Numbered from the stretch's first letter, positions 26,106 through 35,539 are shown. The stretch is DNA of 64,000 nucleotides from Erythrobacter sp. SD-21 (GCF_000181515.1 NZ_ABCG01000008.1:62001-126000); one strand, 5' to 3'. The notes: generated by a model from the letters alone, not told the origin. Numbers and translations are program-made.

Positions 26106-27640
26106 GCCGGGGCCGTACCCGCATGCCGCAATGGCAGCGCCGCCTGATCCACCCTCCCCGCGCGGTGATCGACATCGGCTCGAACACCGTTCGTCTCGTC
26201 ATCTACGAAGGAACCGGACGCGCACCGGAGACCGCTTGGAACGAGAAGGTGGCAGCAAGGCTGGGCCGCGACATTTCCGATACCGGCCGGATCCCCGAGG
26301 AAGCGGCCAGCGAAGCCCTGACCGCTCTGGCGCGCTACCGGATCATCGTCGAGGACCGGAAGATCGAGGACGTGCAGACCGTAGCCACAGCCGCCGCGCG
26401 CGACGCGACCAACGGCGCTCAATTCCTCGCGAAGGTCGCCGATCTCGGCCTGAATCCGCGCCTGCTTAGCGGCGAGGAAGAGGCCTGCGCCTCGGCCTTC
26501 GGGGCCATCGGGGCCTTCCCGGGAGCGCAGGGGATCGTAGCCGATTTGGGCGGCGGCAGCCTGGAACTGGTGTCGATCGGCGAAGGCGATTGCCGCGATG
26601 CGGTGAGCCTGCCTTTCGGAACGCTGCGCCTGCCAGCTTTCCGCGCCGCCGAAAGCGATCTTGCCGACACCGTGCGCGAGCATCTTTCCGATGTCGGCTG
26701 GATGCGCAGCCACACCGGCCCCCTCTACATGATCGGCGGCACCTGGCGTGCGCTTGCCTATTTCGCGATGAAGGAGGCCGATTACCCGCTGAGCGATCCT
26801 CACGGCTACATCCTCTCGGTCGAGGACGCGCGGCGGCTGGCAAGCGATTTAATCGAGGCCTTGCCGGACAAGCTGCAGAACATTTCCGGCATCAGCGAAA
26901 TGCGCGCCTCCTACCTGCCCGATGCGGCGGCGCTGCTGCTGCCACTGCTCGACGAGCTGGAACCCGACCACCTCGTCTTTTCGAGCTGGGGTATCCGGGA
27001 GGGCCTGCTCTATTCGCGACTGACCGACCTTCAACGCTCGCTTGACCCTCTTCTCTCGGGCGTCCACGCCTTTGCCGAGCCGCGCGATGCGCCGGTCATC
27101 GATGCGACGCGCGTGGCGGGATGGACGGTCGACCTTGCCAACGGCAACGGCAAGCGCAACGAGCGTCTGCGGCTGGCAGCGGCGCAACTGGCCTCGGCGC
27201 TGCAGCGGGTCGAGCCGAATCTACGCATCCATCATGCGCAGGAGTGGTCGCTCGACAAGCGCTGGATCGATTGCAGTCCGCGGGATCGCGGCATGATCTG
27301 CGCCGCGCTGTTCGGCAGTCTGGGGAAGACCGAACTTCCCTCCAAACTTAGCGATCTGGCGAGCGAGGATGACCTGCGCGAAGGCATCACCTGGGGGCTG
27401 GGGTTCCGGCTTGCGCGACGACTTGGGGCGGGTTCGCGCCTAGCGCTCGCCAACAGCCGGTTGCGGCTGAAGCCAAAGGCGCTTGTGCTCTATCTCGACG
27501 AAAGCCGTGCCCCTCTGGCCACAAGCCTGCTGACGCGGGATTTCGAGATTCTTGCCGACTGGCTGGACCGCGAGGCGAAGATAAAAATCGGCGATTACCG
27601 GTTCGAAAGCGAGCTGGAAGAAACGACTGAGGTCGACTGA
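26102..27640 (+). CDS. ppx: Exopolyphosphatase / Ppx-GppA phosphatase
   Basis: The 512-residue protein is of the ASKHA fold. Phosphate-binding loops are AVIDIGSNTVRLVIYEG near residue 22 and GIVADLGGGSLELVSIGEG near 145, with the catalytic Glu in LSGEEEACASAFGA. A C-terminal helical extension after ~310 is the HD-like domain of long Ppx enzymes. It hydrolyses polyphosphate, or pppGpp in GppA-type enzymes. The 4-base overlap with ppk supports the polyphosphate role. Confidence 0.92.
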   Translation: MSRGRTRMPQWQRRLIHPPRAVIDIGSNTVRLVIYEGTGRAPETAWNEKVAARLGRDISDTGRIPEEAASEALTALARYRIIVEDRKIEDVQTVATAAARDATNGAQFLAKVADLGLNPRLLSGEEEACASAFGAIGAFPGAQGIVADLGGGSLELVSIGEGDCRDAVSLPFGTLRLPAFRAAESDLADTVREHLSDVGWMRSHTGPLYMIGGTWRALAYFAMKEADYPLSDPHGYILSVEDARRLASDLIEALPDKLQNISGISEMRASYLPDAAALLLPLLDELEPDHLVFSSWGIREGLLYSRLTDLQRSLDPLLSGVHAFAEPRDAPVIDATRVAGWTVDLANGNGKRNERLRLAAAQLASALQRVEPNLRIHHAQEWSLDKRWIDCSPRDRGMICAALFGSLGKTELPSKLSDLASEDDLREGITWGLGFRLARRLGAGSRLALANSRLRLKPKALVLYLDESRAPLATSLLTRDFEILADWLDREAKIKIGDYRFESELEETTEVD

Positions 27641-27643
27641 CTC

Positions 27644-28063
27644 TCAATCTTCGGAAAAACGCCTCTCTGGCCGTTTCCAGCTGACACCGGCGGGCGGTGG
27701 TGCGCCCCATCGGTTGTCCCCGCTTTGGCCCGGCACGAGCCCCAACCACACCAGCAGGACGAGGAAGGCCAGATTGAGCAGGCCCAGCGACGTCAGCGCC
27801 TCGTCGTAACCAAACCTTGCGAGCACCGTAAAGGTGAGGAGCGCGTGGAGAAGGACGCCCGCCAGAGCGTATTTGGCCGAATAGCCCACATCATGCAGGC
27901 GCGTTCCCGCAAGGATCGCCAGGACGACTTCGATAGCCCCGGTCCCGCCTTGCTCGCCGACGATCCCGAAGGTCACCAAGATGCCCACTATGGCGACAAT
28001 TCCGAGGAGGTTTGCCCAATAAGTTGCGCGGTTGATGCGGTATCCGACGATGCGGTCGAGCAT
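27644..28063 (-). CDS. DUF805-like small membrane protein
   Basis: The 139-residue protein has about four hydrophobic helices. It starts MLDRIVGYRINRATYWANLL, the R-x-N-R-x-x-Y/F-W pattern that opens DUF805 (YhaH-like) proteins, and ends with the family-like tail VPGQSGDNRWGAPPP before a charged end. Function unknown. It converges on ppx with 3 bases between stops and follows apaG by 17 bases on the same strand, so is probably co-transcribed with it. Confidence 0.75.
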   Translation of the reverse strand: MLDRIVGYRINRATYWANLLGIVAIVGILVTFGIVGEQGGTGAIEVVLAILAGTRLHDVGYSAKYALAGVLLHALLTFTVLARFGYDEALTSLGLLNLAFLVLLVWLGLVPGQSGDNRWGAPPPAGVSWKRPERRFSED

Positions 28064-28080
28064 GCGCGGGGTCCGGGCAT

Positions 28081-28482
28081 TCAGCCCGCAGTCGCGGGTG
28101 CGGCAAGCGGGAAGAAGGGAATACGCACTTCGAAGGGCGTCCCATCCTCGCGATGGAAGGTGTAGAAACCTTCCATCGACCCGTGCGGCGTGTCGAGCGG
28201 ACAACCCGACACGTAATCGTGACTATCGCCCGGCCGCAGCACCGGTTGTTCGCCCACGACACCGTCCCCATCGACATGCGCGACCAATCCCGCCCCGTCG
28301 GTGATGCGCCAGTGGCGGGTCATCAGCTGGACGCGTTCGTGCGAGGCGTTCTCGATACGGATGTGATAGACCCAGAACCATTTGTCCGCCTCGGGCTGGG
28401 ATTGCTCGGGCAGGAAGTTCACCGCGACCCGCACGGTGATGCCATCGGTCATGGCGCTATGCTGGAAAAGCTCCTTGATCAC
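28081..28482 (-). CDS. apaG: ApaG-domain protein
   Basis: The 133-residue protein consists of a single ApaG immunoglobulin-like beta fold. Diagnostic segments are YHIRIENASHERVQLMTRHW, RITDGAG, VVGEQPVLRPGDSHDYVSGC and GSMEGFYTFHREDG. The family is tied genetically to Co2+/Mg2+ resistance and Ap4A metabolism in enterobacteria, but its biochemical activity is not settled. Length is normal for the family. Confidence 0.95.
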   Translation of the reverse strand: MIKELFQHSAMTDGITVRVAVNFLPEQSQPEADKWFWVYHIRIENASHERVQLMTRHWRITDGAGLVAHVDGDGVVGEQPVLRPGDSHDYVSGCPLDTPHGSMEGFYTFHREDGTPFEVRIPFFPLAAPATAG

Positions 28483-28621
28483 GCCCTCAACCTAATGGCT
28501 GTGCCCGGTCGTGCAAGAGCCCATACGCCTTATCCCACCGTCTTAAGATCGGTTAACCGCACATGATGAAGAATTCATAAGCAACATGCGCCACTTTCTG
28601 TTCACGGAAAGGGGTAGCGCC

Positions 28622-28726
28622 ATGCTGTTCGCATTCATCAACCGGCTTATGGCCGACCAGGACGGGGAAGGACGCATCGAACTGATGCTCGCCGCGCAGG
28701 TCGTGCTCGCCGTCATCGTCCTCTGA
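28622..28726 (+). CDS. Putative 34-residue hydrophobic small protein
   Basis: The ATG at 28622 is preceded by GGAAAGGGG with a 7-base gap, a better ribosome-binding site than many genes here. The product begins MLFAFINRLMADQDGEGRIE, and its C-terminal 13 residues (MLAAQVVLAVIVL) could sit in the membrane. No family is recognised. An upstream in-frame ATG at 28586 would add 12 residues but lacks a ribosome-binding site. It stands between apaG and the isomerase gene, opposite in direction to both. Confidence 0.45.
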   Translation: MLFAFINRLMADQDGEGRIELMLAAQVVLAVIVL

Positions 28727-28746
28727 TACAAAGGACCTAGCAGCCC

Positions 28747-29358
28747 TCAGGGCTTGCCACCGCCCAGATAGCTTTCGAGCTGTTCGAGGCGTTCCTTGCC
28801 GAACCACATTTCATCGTCGACGAAGAAGGTCGGGATACCAAACGCGCCGCGTTCGACCGCGTCGGTGGTGTTGTCGGCCAGTTTCTGTTTCACCGCATCA
28901 TCCTGGGTCCGCGCAAGAAGGTTTTCCGCATCGAAACCCGCCTCGGCGAGTTCGCGGCCTACGGCTTCTGCATCGCTGCAATCGATATTGCGCTCCCAAA
29001 CCGCAGGCAGCAGGGCCTCGACCAGCGCCTGGCGTTGCGCTTCATCCTCGGCGGCAACGAGCACGCGCTGAAGCAGTATGGAATTGAACGGCAGGTCGGG
29101 ATGCATCGAGAACCGGTCCATCCCGTGCCGATCGAGGAAGCGTCGGAATTCCAGCGCCGCATAAGGCACCTTCCCCTTCACATCCGCATCCCGCATCATC
29201 GGCGGGGCGTTCCCCGTAAGCTTGTGCATCCCGCCGAGAAACACGGGCGTGACCGACAGTTCCGAACCCGTCCGCGCCACGATGTCCTTGAGCGGATACC
29301 ACGCGAGATAGCCATTCGGTGCGGCGAGATCGAAGATGTATTCGACGGTTTTGGACAT
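28747..29358 (-). CDS. 2-hydroxychromene-2-carboxylate isomerase-like (DsbA-fold) protein
   Basis: The 203-residue thioredoxin-fold protein belongs to the DsbA/kappa-GST group. The opening VEYIFDLAAPNGYLAWYPL has Ser replaced at the usual active-site SPxxY position (here AAPNGY), and the end has RGAFGIPTFFVDDEMWFGKE, the conserved cis-Pro segment. Classical members isomerise 2-hydroxychromene-2-carboxylate in naphthalene degradation with glutathione; many genomic homologues have other unknown roles. There is no aromatic-degradation cluster here. The start MSKTVEYIF is chosen from family alignment memory. Confidence 0.8.
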   Translation of the reverse strand: MSKTVEYIFDLAAPNGYLAWYPLKDIVARTGSELSVTPVFLGGMHKLTGNAPPMMRDADVKGKVPYAALEFRRFLDRHGMDRFSMHPDLPFNSILLQRVLVAAEDEAQRQALVEALLPAVWERNIDCSDAEAVGRELAEAGFDAENLLARTQDDAVKQKLADNTTDAVERGAFGIPTFFVDDEMWFGKERLEQLESYLGGGKP

Positions 29359-29419
29359 CAAAATTCTCCCTTCCCACCTGATGGTGGAAACCTCGCGCCC
29401 AAGCAACGTTGGCTAGGCT

Positions 29420-29911
29420 ATGACCGAACAATTCCACCCCAGCGCCATGAGCTGGCTCGATGTCGCACTACGCCTGGGTTTTGCCACGGTGCTGCCGCTC
29501 ATCATCGGGCTCGAACGTTTTTTCCATAAGAAGCCGATCGATTTCCGGCCCTTCGTGATCATTTCGGTGGCGGCGTGCGGGTTGCTGATCGGATCGGTGG
29601 AGCTCCTGGAATCACAAGCCGACGAGCAGGCGCGGATCGATCCGACACGCGTTATCGAGGGAGTTATCACCGGCATCGGCTTCATCGGAGCGGGCGCAAT
29701 GTTCCGTCAGGGCAATTATGTGCAAGGCGCAGGATCTGCTGCTTCGATTTGGTGTGCAGGAGCCATCGGGCTTGTCAGCGGCATGGGCGAACTTTGGCTG
29801 GCGACAATCATGTCGGCGCTGGTCCTGATCCTTCTGATCGCGAGCCGACCCTTCACCGAAAAATGGGACCCGGGATCGCAGGCCGACGGAAATGCCGAGC
29901 AAGCCGACTAA
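29420..29911 (+). CDS. MgtC/SapB-family membrane protein
   Basis: The 163-residue protein has about five hydrophobic segments. Family landmarks are LGFATVLPLIIGLERFFHKK and GVITGIGFIGAGAMFRQGN, followed by GAGSAASIWCAGAIGLVSGM. MgtC-type proteins affect Mg2+ homeostasis, acid survival and ATP synthase in pathogens. Its stop codon overlaps that of the convergent metZ by 4 bases. It lacks the long cytosolic C-terminal domain of Salmonella MgtC. Confidence 0.87.
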   Translation: MTEQFHPSAMSWLDVALRLGFATVLPLIIGLERFFHKKPIDFRPFVIISVAACGLLIGSVELLESQADEQARIDPTRVIEGVITGIGFIGAGAMFRQGNYVQGAGSAASIWCAGAIGLVSGMGELWLATIMSALVLILLIASRPFTEKWDPGSQADGNAEQAD

Positions 29912-31113
29912 AGCCCCGCCGCCTTCAGGGCGCGGTCGAGGTCTTCCTTCACATCCTCGACATCCTCAAGCCCGACGTTGATGCGCAGCAAGCCCTCGGT
30001 CACGCCCATCGCCTCGCGGTCCTCGCCGGTCATGCCGGCATGCGTGGTGCTCGCCGGATGGCACATGAGGCTGCGCGCATCGCCGATATTGTTCGAAATA
30101 TCGACCAGCTGTAGCGCGTCGAGAATGGCGAAGGCGCGCTCGCGGCTCTCGACGTCGAGCGCGAAGATCGGGCCGGTGGCAGTCATCTGCTCCAGCGCCA
30201 GCGCGTGGCGCGGGTGGCTCGGCAGGCCGGGATGGAGGATGCGGGGCACGCGCGGTTCGATGAATTTGCCCAGTTCGACCGCATTCTCGCTCTGCTTCAT
30301 CGCCCGCAGGCTCAGGGTTTCGAGGCCTTTCAGGACCACCCAAGCGTTGAAGGGTGCGATATTGGGGCCGGTGTTGCGCTGGAAGGGCAGCAGGACCTCG
30401 TCCATCCATTCCTGCGAAGCGCAGACGGCGCCGGCCAGCACCCTGCCCTGCCCGTCCATCAGCTTGGTCGCCGAATAGGCCACGACATCGGCGCCGAAAT
30501 CCATCGGACGCTGCAGCGCGCTGGTGGCAAAGGCGTTGTCGACCACGGTGGTGATGCCGTGCGCCCTGGCCACCTCGCACACATGCTTGAGATCGACCAC
30601 GTCGAGCGTGGGGTTGGCCGGGGTCTCGAAAAAGAAGACCTTGGTGTTGGGACGGATCGCCGCCTCCCACGCGTCGTTGTCGGCGCTGTCGACGACGGTC
30701 GTCTTGATCCCGAAGCGCGGGAGGAGATGGTCGAGCAGCCAGCGACACGACCCGAAGGCCGCCCTCGCCCCGATCACATGATCGCCGGCCGAGACCTGAC
30801 ACAGGAGCGCGGTGGTCATCGCCGCCATTCCGCTGGCCTGCGCGCGGCAGGCCTCCGCGCCCTCAATCAACGCAATGCGCTCTTCCAGCATGGCGACGGT
30901 GGGGTTCTGAAGGCGCGAGTAGGTCATGCCCTGCGCCTCGCCCGCGAAGCGATCGGCCACCGTCTGCGCGTCGTCGTAGGTGTAGCCCGAGGTCAGGAAT
31001 AGCGCCTCGCTCGTCTCGCCATGCTCGCTGCGCCACGTGCCGCCGCGCACCGCCTGCGTTGCGGGGCGCCATTGCGAGGTTATCGAGCGGTCGGTTCCGG
31101 TAGTCTTCTTCAT
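29908..31113 (-). CDS. metZ: O-succinylhomoserine sulfhydrylase (Cys/Met metabolism PLP enzyme)
   Basis: The 401-residue enzyme of the cystathionine gamma-synthase family has the PLP lysine in VAYSATKLMDGQGR. Other motifs are TYSRLQNPTVAMLEERIALI, ASGMAAMTTALL and the end GLEDVEDVKEDLDRAL. The opening HGETSEALFLTSGYTYD and overall length match MetZ, which makes homocysteine directly from O-succinylhomoserine and sulfide. Cystathionine gamma-synthase is the main alternative. Confidence 0.9.
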   Translation of the reverse strand: MKKTTGTDRSITSQWRPATQAVRGGTWRSEHGETSEALFLTSGYTYDDAQTVADRFAGEAQGMTYSRLQNPTVAMLEERIALIEGAEACRAQASGMAAMTTALLCQVSAGDHVIGARAAFGSCRWLLDHLLPRFGIKTTVVDSADNDAWEAAIRPNTKVFFFETPANPTLDVVDLKHVCEVARAHGITTVVDNAFATSALQRPMDFGADVVAYSATKLMDGQGRVLAGAVCASQEWMDEVLLPFQRNTGPNIAPFNAWVVLKGLETLSLRAMKQSENAVELGKFIEPRVPRILHPGLPSHPRHALALEQMTATGPIFALDVESRERAFAILDALQLVDISNNIGDARSLMCHPASTTHAGMTGEDREAMGVTEGLLRINVGLEDVEDVKEDLDRALKAAGL

Positions 31114-31196
31114 GGCGGGCGGGATAGCATGACGCGGTGGAGCGACAAGTAAAGGCTGTTGTCAGGTGAAAAACGCGCGCTTAATCGCTGAGCACG

Positions 31197-32468
31197 ATGA
31201 GCCGCGCGCCCGAGCAACCTGTCGATCCGATCCACTGGTGCGCCGCTTTGGCGTTCGCCTTCTGGGTGGTGGTGCTGTGGAACCTCGCGATCCCGACCAC
31301 GCCCTATTTCGACGAGGTCCATTACGTCCCGGCCGCCCGCGACCTGCTCGTGCTGGGCGAATTTTCCAACCGCGAGCATCCGCTGTTCGGCAAAGAGATG
31401 ATCGCACTGAGCATCGCGGTCTTCGGCGACAATCCTTGGGGCTGGCGCTTCATGTCTTCGCTCGCGGGGGCGCTGGCGCTGTTCGCCACCATGCGCGCCG
31501 TCTGGTTCGCAACGCTCAGCCGCTACGCCACGCTGGCGAGCGGCGTGCTGGTCGCGACCGGCTTCCACCTGTTCGTCCACGCGCGCATTGCCATGCTCGA
31601 CATCTTCATGATCGCCGCGCTCGCGGTCGCCTTCTGGCAACTGGCTGCCGCGATGCGCGAACCAGAAACGGGTCGCAGGCGGCTGTTCTTCGCAGGTATC
31701 ACGCTCGGTCTTGCCATGGCAGCCAAGTGGAACGCGCTCATCATAGCGGCGCTGCCGGGTCTTGGGTTCCTTGCGCTGCGCTGGTTTGCGGGACGACGCC
31801 GCCTTTTGCTCAGCCGCCGCGGGATGCCGGTGCCGGGAATTACGCTGATCGAAGCCTTCGTCTGGCTCGGCCTGCTGCCGCTCGCGGTCTACTGGTTGAC
31901 CTTTGCGCCCGGCTACTTCTTCGCCGTGAACCCGATTACCGAGGGGATCGTGGCGCAACACAGGGTGATGCTCGACCTCCAGACCCAGGTCCTGCCGCCG
32001 CACAACTACCAATCGACCTGGCCGGAATGGATCGCGAATTGGCGCGCGCTCTGGTATCTTTACGAGCCTGCCGACGGGGCGCAGCGAGGCGTCATGCTCA
32101 TCGGCAACCCGCTGACCATGCTGCTCGGCCTCCCCGCCCTCCTGTGGTGCGCGTGGCGGGGAGTTTCGGCGCGTCGACCGGCGCATGGCGCACTGGCGCT
32201 GCTCTATGCGGTATCGCTCGGCTTCTGGATCTTCGCCGCCAAGCCGGTGCAGTTCTACCACCACTATTTCCTGCCCGGCACCGTGCTGCTGGTCGCGCTG
32301 GCGCTGGCCTTGGACGATTTGCGGAGTGCGGGTTGGAGGCGAACCGCGTGGATCGTGCCGGCAGTAAGCCTCGTGGTTTTCGTGTATTTCTACCCCATCC
32401 TCGCCGCAGAACCGCTTTCGGGACCGATGAGCTTCAAGGCTTGGGCCTGGCTCCCCTCGTGGAAATGA
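31197..32468 (+). CDS. PMT-family (dolichyl-phosphate-mannose-type) glycosyltransferase
   Basis: The 423-residue integral membrane protein has about ten hydrophobic helices. The first periplasmic loop carries the acidic pair FDEVHYVPAARDLL near residue 40, followed by NREHPLFGKEMIAL; these are the catalytic and substrate-binding motifs of GT-C enzymes of the PMT/ArnT class. They transfer a sugar from a polyprenyl-phosphate donor to protein or lipid. The adjacent convergent GT2-GtrA gene could supply the lipid-linked donor (inference). Confidence 0.9.
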   Translation: MSRAPEQPVDPIHWCAALAFAFWVVVLWNLAIPTTPYFDEVHYVPAARDLLVLGEFSNREHPLFGKEMIALSIAVFGDNPWGWRFMSSLAGALALFATMRAVWFATLSRYATLASGVLVATGFHLFVHARIAMLDIFMIAALAVAFWQLAAAMREPETGRRRLFFAGITLGLAMAAKWNALIIAALPGLGFLALRWFAGRRRLLLSRRGMPVPGITLIEAFVWLGLLPLAVYWLTFAPGYFFAVNPITEGIVAQHRVMLDLQTQVLPPHNYQSTWPEWIANWRALWYLYEPADGAQRGVMLIGNPLTMLLGLPALLWCAWRGVSARRPAHGALALLYAVSLGFWIFAAKPVQFYHHYFLPGTVLLVALALALDDLRSAGWRRTAWIVPAVSLVVFVYFYPILAAEPLSGPMSFKAWAWLPSWK

Positions 32469-32472
32469 CCGC

Positions 32473-33564
32473 TCAGTAGCGGCCCCAGACGAAGCGGCTC
32501 GACAGGGCGTAGTTCCAGACCGAGCCGATGGCGATCCCGATCAGCGCGGCGAGCAGCGAATGGAGGCCGCGCGCATAGAGCAGGCTCGCCATTGCCACAT
32601 TCGCAAGCGCGCCGACCGAGCAGGCGACGACGAAACTGGCCCACCCGCGCAGGAGCTTGCTCGTCGTTTTGAGCCGCCGGTCGCGATAGGTGAGAAAGTT
32701 GTTGAGCCAGAAGTTGAAAGTCATCGCGCCCAGTGTGGCGATGGCCTGGCTCCAGGCGAATTGCGCCCCTGCCGCCCACAGGCAGAGGTAGAGGATGGCA
32801 AGGTGCACGCCGACGCCCAGTGCACCGACCGTGCCGAACAGGGCGAACCGCGTGGGGATGATCCGCCCGAAGCTCTTGTCATAAAGCCCGGCGAGGAAAT
32901 CGACCGCGATCGCCCGGTCGAGCTTGCTTTCGCCCGACCGCCGCGCGGCGAACTGCATGGGCACTTCGCACACGCGCAGCGGCGTGTCTGCGGTCGCGAG
33001 AAGGTCGAGCAATATCTTGAAGCCGATCCCCGAAAGGCGCGGCACCAATGCCAGCGCCGTTTGCGTGCGCAGCAGGAAATACCCGCTCATCGGATCGGTC
33101 AGGTCGACGCCGGTGAGCTTGCGGGCGAGGCGGTTGGCGACACCCGACAGCTTTTCGCGCCCCGGGTTGGCCCAGTCCTTCGTGCTCGCGCCATCGATAA
33201 AGCGGCTGGCGACGGCGACGTCCGCCTCGCCCGAACGGACCGCCTCCAACATCTCCACGAGCAAGGCCGGATCGTGCTGATGGTCGGCATCCATCACCGC
33301 CACGAAGGGCGCAGCCGTGGCGCAGAAGCCCTCGATGGCCGCGCTTGCGAGGCCACGCCGCCCGATGCGGTGGATGACGCGCACCCGCCCATCCTCTCGC
33401 GCAAGCCGGCGAGCCTCATCGGCCGTGCCGTCGGCCGAATTGTCATCGACGACGAGCACTTCCCAGCCCTCCGTCCCCAACGCCTGCTCGATCCGCTCGA
33501 CCAGCGGGGCCAAGTTCTCGCGCTCGTTGAGCGTGGGCAGGATGATCGCAAGCTCGAGCGTCAT
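32473..33564 (-). CDS. GT2 polyprenyl-phosphate glycosyltransferase fused to a GtrA domain
   Basis: The 363-residue protein has two parts. Residues ~1-230 are a dolichol-phosphate-mannose-synthase-like GT-A domain: IILPTLNERENLAPLVERIE, VVDDNSADGTAD, and MDADHQHDPALLVEM with the DXD motif. Residues ~235-363 are a GtrA-like membrane domain with about four helices (FALFGTVGALGVGVHLAILY; FNFWLNNFLTYRDRRL). The fusion implies synthesis and flipping of a polyprenyl-phosphate sugar, which the neighbouring PMT-family enzyme could use. Stops of the two genes are 4 bases apart, convergent. Confidence 0.9.
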   Translation of the reverse strand: MTLELAIILPTLNERENLAPLVERIEQALGTEGWEVLVVDDNSADGTADEARRLAREDGRVRVIHRIGRRGLASAAIEGFCATAAPFVAVMDADHQHDPALLVEMLEAVRSGEADVAVASRFIDGASTKDWANPGREKLSGVANRLARKLTGVDLTDPMSGYFLLRTQTALALVPRLSGIGFKILLDLLATADTPLRVCEVPMQFAARRSGESKLDRAIAVDFLAGLYDKSFGRIIPTRFALFGTVGALGVGVHLAILYLCLWAAGAQFAWSQAIATLGAMTFNFWLNNFLTYRDRRLKTTSKLLRGWASFVVACSVGALANVAMASLLYARGLHSLLAALIGIAIGSVWNYALSSRFVWGRY

Positions 33565-33595
33565 GCGCGCGGCGTGGCGCGCTTTCGCTTCGAAT

Positions 33596-34663
33596 TCAAG
33601 ACTCTGCGGCGAGAGCGTTCAGCACGGCGTCGCCGATCTGGCTGGTCGAAGCCGTCCCGCCGAGGTCCGCCCCGCGCACATCGCCCGCCACGACCTTGGC
33701 TACTGCTCTCTCGATCCGGCCCGCTTCCCCCTCGCGCCCCAGCGAATGGCGCAGCAGCATGGCGAGGCTGAGGATGGCCGCAATCGGGTTCGCCTTGCCC
33801 TGCCCCGCGATGTCGGGCGCGCTGCCGTGGATCGGTTCGTAGAGGCCGAAAGTGCCGTACTCGGTCTGCCGCTCGCCCATGCTGGCGCTGGCCATGAGGC
33901 CGATCGAGCCCACGCAGGCGCTCGCCTGGTCGGAGAGGATGTCGCCAAACAGATTGCCAGTAAGGATCACATCGAACTGGCCGGGGCTGCGGACTATCTG
34001 CATGGCCGCGTTGTCCACATACATGTGATCGAGCGTGACATCGGGATAGTCCTTCGCCACCTCCACCACGGTTTCGCGCCAGATGCGGCTGCTTTCGAGG
34101 ACATTGGCCTTGTCCACGCTGGTTAACCTTCCTCGGCGTTTTTGCGCAGCACGGAAACCGGTGTGGGCGATGCGGCGCACCTCGGCTTCGTTATAGGACA
34201 TCGCGTCCCATCCCTCGCGCCCGCCGTCGCTCGCGCGTTCGCCCTTGTCGCCGAAATAGACGTCGCCGTTGAGTTCGCGCACCACCAGCAGGTCGATCCC
34301 GCGCGCAATCTCGGGTTTGAGCGAGGACATGTCCTCCAACCCCGGATAGCCCGCCGCAGGGCGCAGGTTCGCGAAGAGACCGAGCTCGCTGCGCAGGCCG
34401 AGGATCGCCTGTTCGGGGCGATGTTCGCGCGGCAGATCGTCGCATTCGGGATTGCCCACCGCGCCGAACAGCACGGCATCGGCAGCGCAGGCCATCTCGA
34501 TCGTTTCCGTCGGCAGCGGATGGCCATGGCGCTTGTAGGCGATTCCGCCCACATCGCCTTCCCACAGAGTGAGCTGCGGGAAAAAGAGCGCATCGAGCAC
34601 CCGTACAGCCTCGGCAATGACTTCGGGTCCGATTCCGTCGCCGGGGAATATCGCGAGTTTCAT
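33596..34663 (-). CDS. leuB: 3-isopropylmalate dehydrogenase
   Basis: The 355-residue enzyme oxidises and decarboxylates 3-isopropylmalate in leucine synthesis. Landmarks: [48 protein letters not shown], the metal site [20 protein letters not shown] with [10 protein letters not shown], and [20 protein letters not shown]. The start follows the recO stop by one base, so the two share a transcript. Confidence 0.96.
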   Translation of the reverse strand: MKLAIFPGDGIGPEVIAEAVRVLDALFFPQLTLWEGDVGGIAYKRHGHPLPTETIEMACAADAVLFGAVGNPECDDLPREHRPEQAILGLRSELGLFANLRPAAGYPGLEDMSSLKPEIARGIDLLVVRELNGDVYFGDKGERASDGGREGWDAMSYNEAEVRRIAHTGFRAAQKRRGRLTSVDKANVLESSRIWRETVVEVAKDYPDVTLDHMYVDNAAMQIVRSPGQFDVILTGNLFGDILSDQASACVGSIGLMASASMGERQTEYGTFGLYEPIHGSAPDIAGQGKANPIAAILSLAMLLRHSLGREGEAGRIERAVAKVVAGDVRGADLGGTASTSQIGDAVLNALAAES

Positions 34664-34664
34664 G

Positions 34665-35261
34665 TCAGGCCATCCGTTCGAGCCGGTGCATCAGGAGTAC
34701 CCGTGCGGCTAGAACGTCGGCGCGGGTGTCGGCAAGCAGGTAGCGCGCGATCGGGGCCTCATTCGCGCGCAGAATTTCCAGAGCTTGCTCAAGTCCCTCT
34801 ATCACAGGCTTCGTTCCCCCATAGCCGAGCTCGCGCAAGAGAAGCACTTCGTAGGTCGCCAAAGCGCCCGCCCAACCCCGCGCCGAGGGGGCGTTGCAGA
34901 TCGCCTCGAGCAGGGCCGCAAGCGCGCTGTAAAGGCTGGGATAGGGGTTGCGCTCCGGCAAGGCGCTGGCGGTCAGCGCGCAGGTCCATGCGATGGCGGC
35001 AGCAGGCAAAGGTTCGGTCAGCCAAGGCCCGCGGCTCTGCGCCAGTTCGAGGCGCGCGAAGGGCAGCTGGCTGTCGGACTTGGCGCGGATTTCGGCTTCG
35101 ACGAGATTGCCGGGGATCACGACCGGGCGCAGCTGTCGCCCGCGCCCACCCGCGACATAGGCCGCCACAACGCCGCTCTCCTCGGTCAGGAGGCGTGCAA
35201 TGACGGCCGTTTCGCCATGCGGTCGGGCGGCAAGCAGGATGGCAGGGGCGCGCAAATGCAT
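34665..35261 (-). CDS. recO: DNA repair protein RecO
   Basis: The 198-residue protein has the N-terminal OB-fold segment [20 protein letters not shown] and [20 protein letters not shown], the RecO signature. RecO loads RecA on SSB-coated DNA with RecR in gap repair. It is shorter than the ~240-residue E. coli form, and I see no Cys4 zinc knuckle in the C-terminal half; this is common in the group (from memory). ubiK lies upstream by 32 bases and leuB follows. Confidence 0.88.
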   Translation of the reverse strand: MHLRAPAILLAARPHGETAVIARLLTEESGVVAAYVAGGRGRQLRPVVIPGNLVEAEIRAKSDSQLPFARLELAQSRGPWLTEPLPAAAIAWTCALTASALPERNPYPSLYSALAALLEAICNAPSARGWAGALATYEVLLLRELGYGGTKPVIEGLEQALEILRANEAPIARYLLADTRADVLAARVLLMHRLERMA

Positions 35262-35293
35262 CGCGCCGCCTTACCTGCCCGCAGGGGCTGGTG

Positions 35294-35539
35294 TCACTTG
35301 TGCTTGGCTTCCAGCGCCGTCACTCGGGCGGCGAGGCCTTCGGTCTGTTCGCGCGCCTTGGCGGCCATCTGCTTGACCGCGTCAAATTCCTCGCGGGTCA
35401 CGAAATCCATGCCGCCGAAAGCTTCCTTGGCCCGTTCGCGCGCAGTCTCGCGCGCTTCGCGGGTCATGCCGGCCAGCGTTCCGGCCGCCGAATTGGCGAG
35501 TTTGACGAAGTCGGCGATCATGGGGCTCTGGCTCTGCAT
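35294..35539 (-). CDS. UbiK/BMFP-family small coiled-coil protein
   Basis: The 81-residue protein matches the YqiC/UbiK membrane-fusogenic family. It has an amphipathic N-terminal helix (ADFVKLANSAAGTLAGM) and a C-terminal coiled coil that starts FVTREEFDAVKQMAAKAREQ, a strongly conserved segment, ending ALEAKHK. In enterobacteria UbiK helps assemble the ubiquinone-biosynthesis complex. No ubi gene lies nearby. Confidence 0.85.
   Translation of the reverse strand: MQSQSPMIADFVKLANSAAGTLAGMTREARETARERAKEAFGGMDFVTREEFDAVKQMAAKAREQTEGLAARVTALEAKHK

Noticed and set aside
27644-28204. Long start for the DUF805-like protein at 28204
   Set aside because: It would overlap apaG in another frame and adds a sequence unlike the family N terminus.
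31110-32264. 384-codon minus-strand open frame
   Set aside because: It is antisense to the PMT-family gene and rich in His, Glu and Arg without any family motif.
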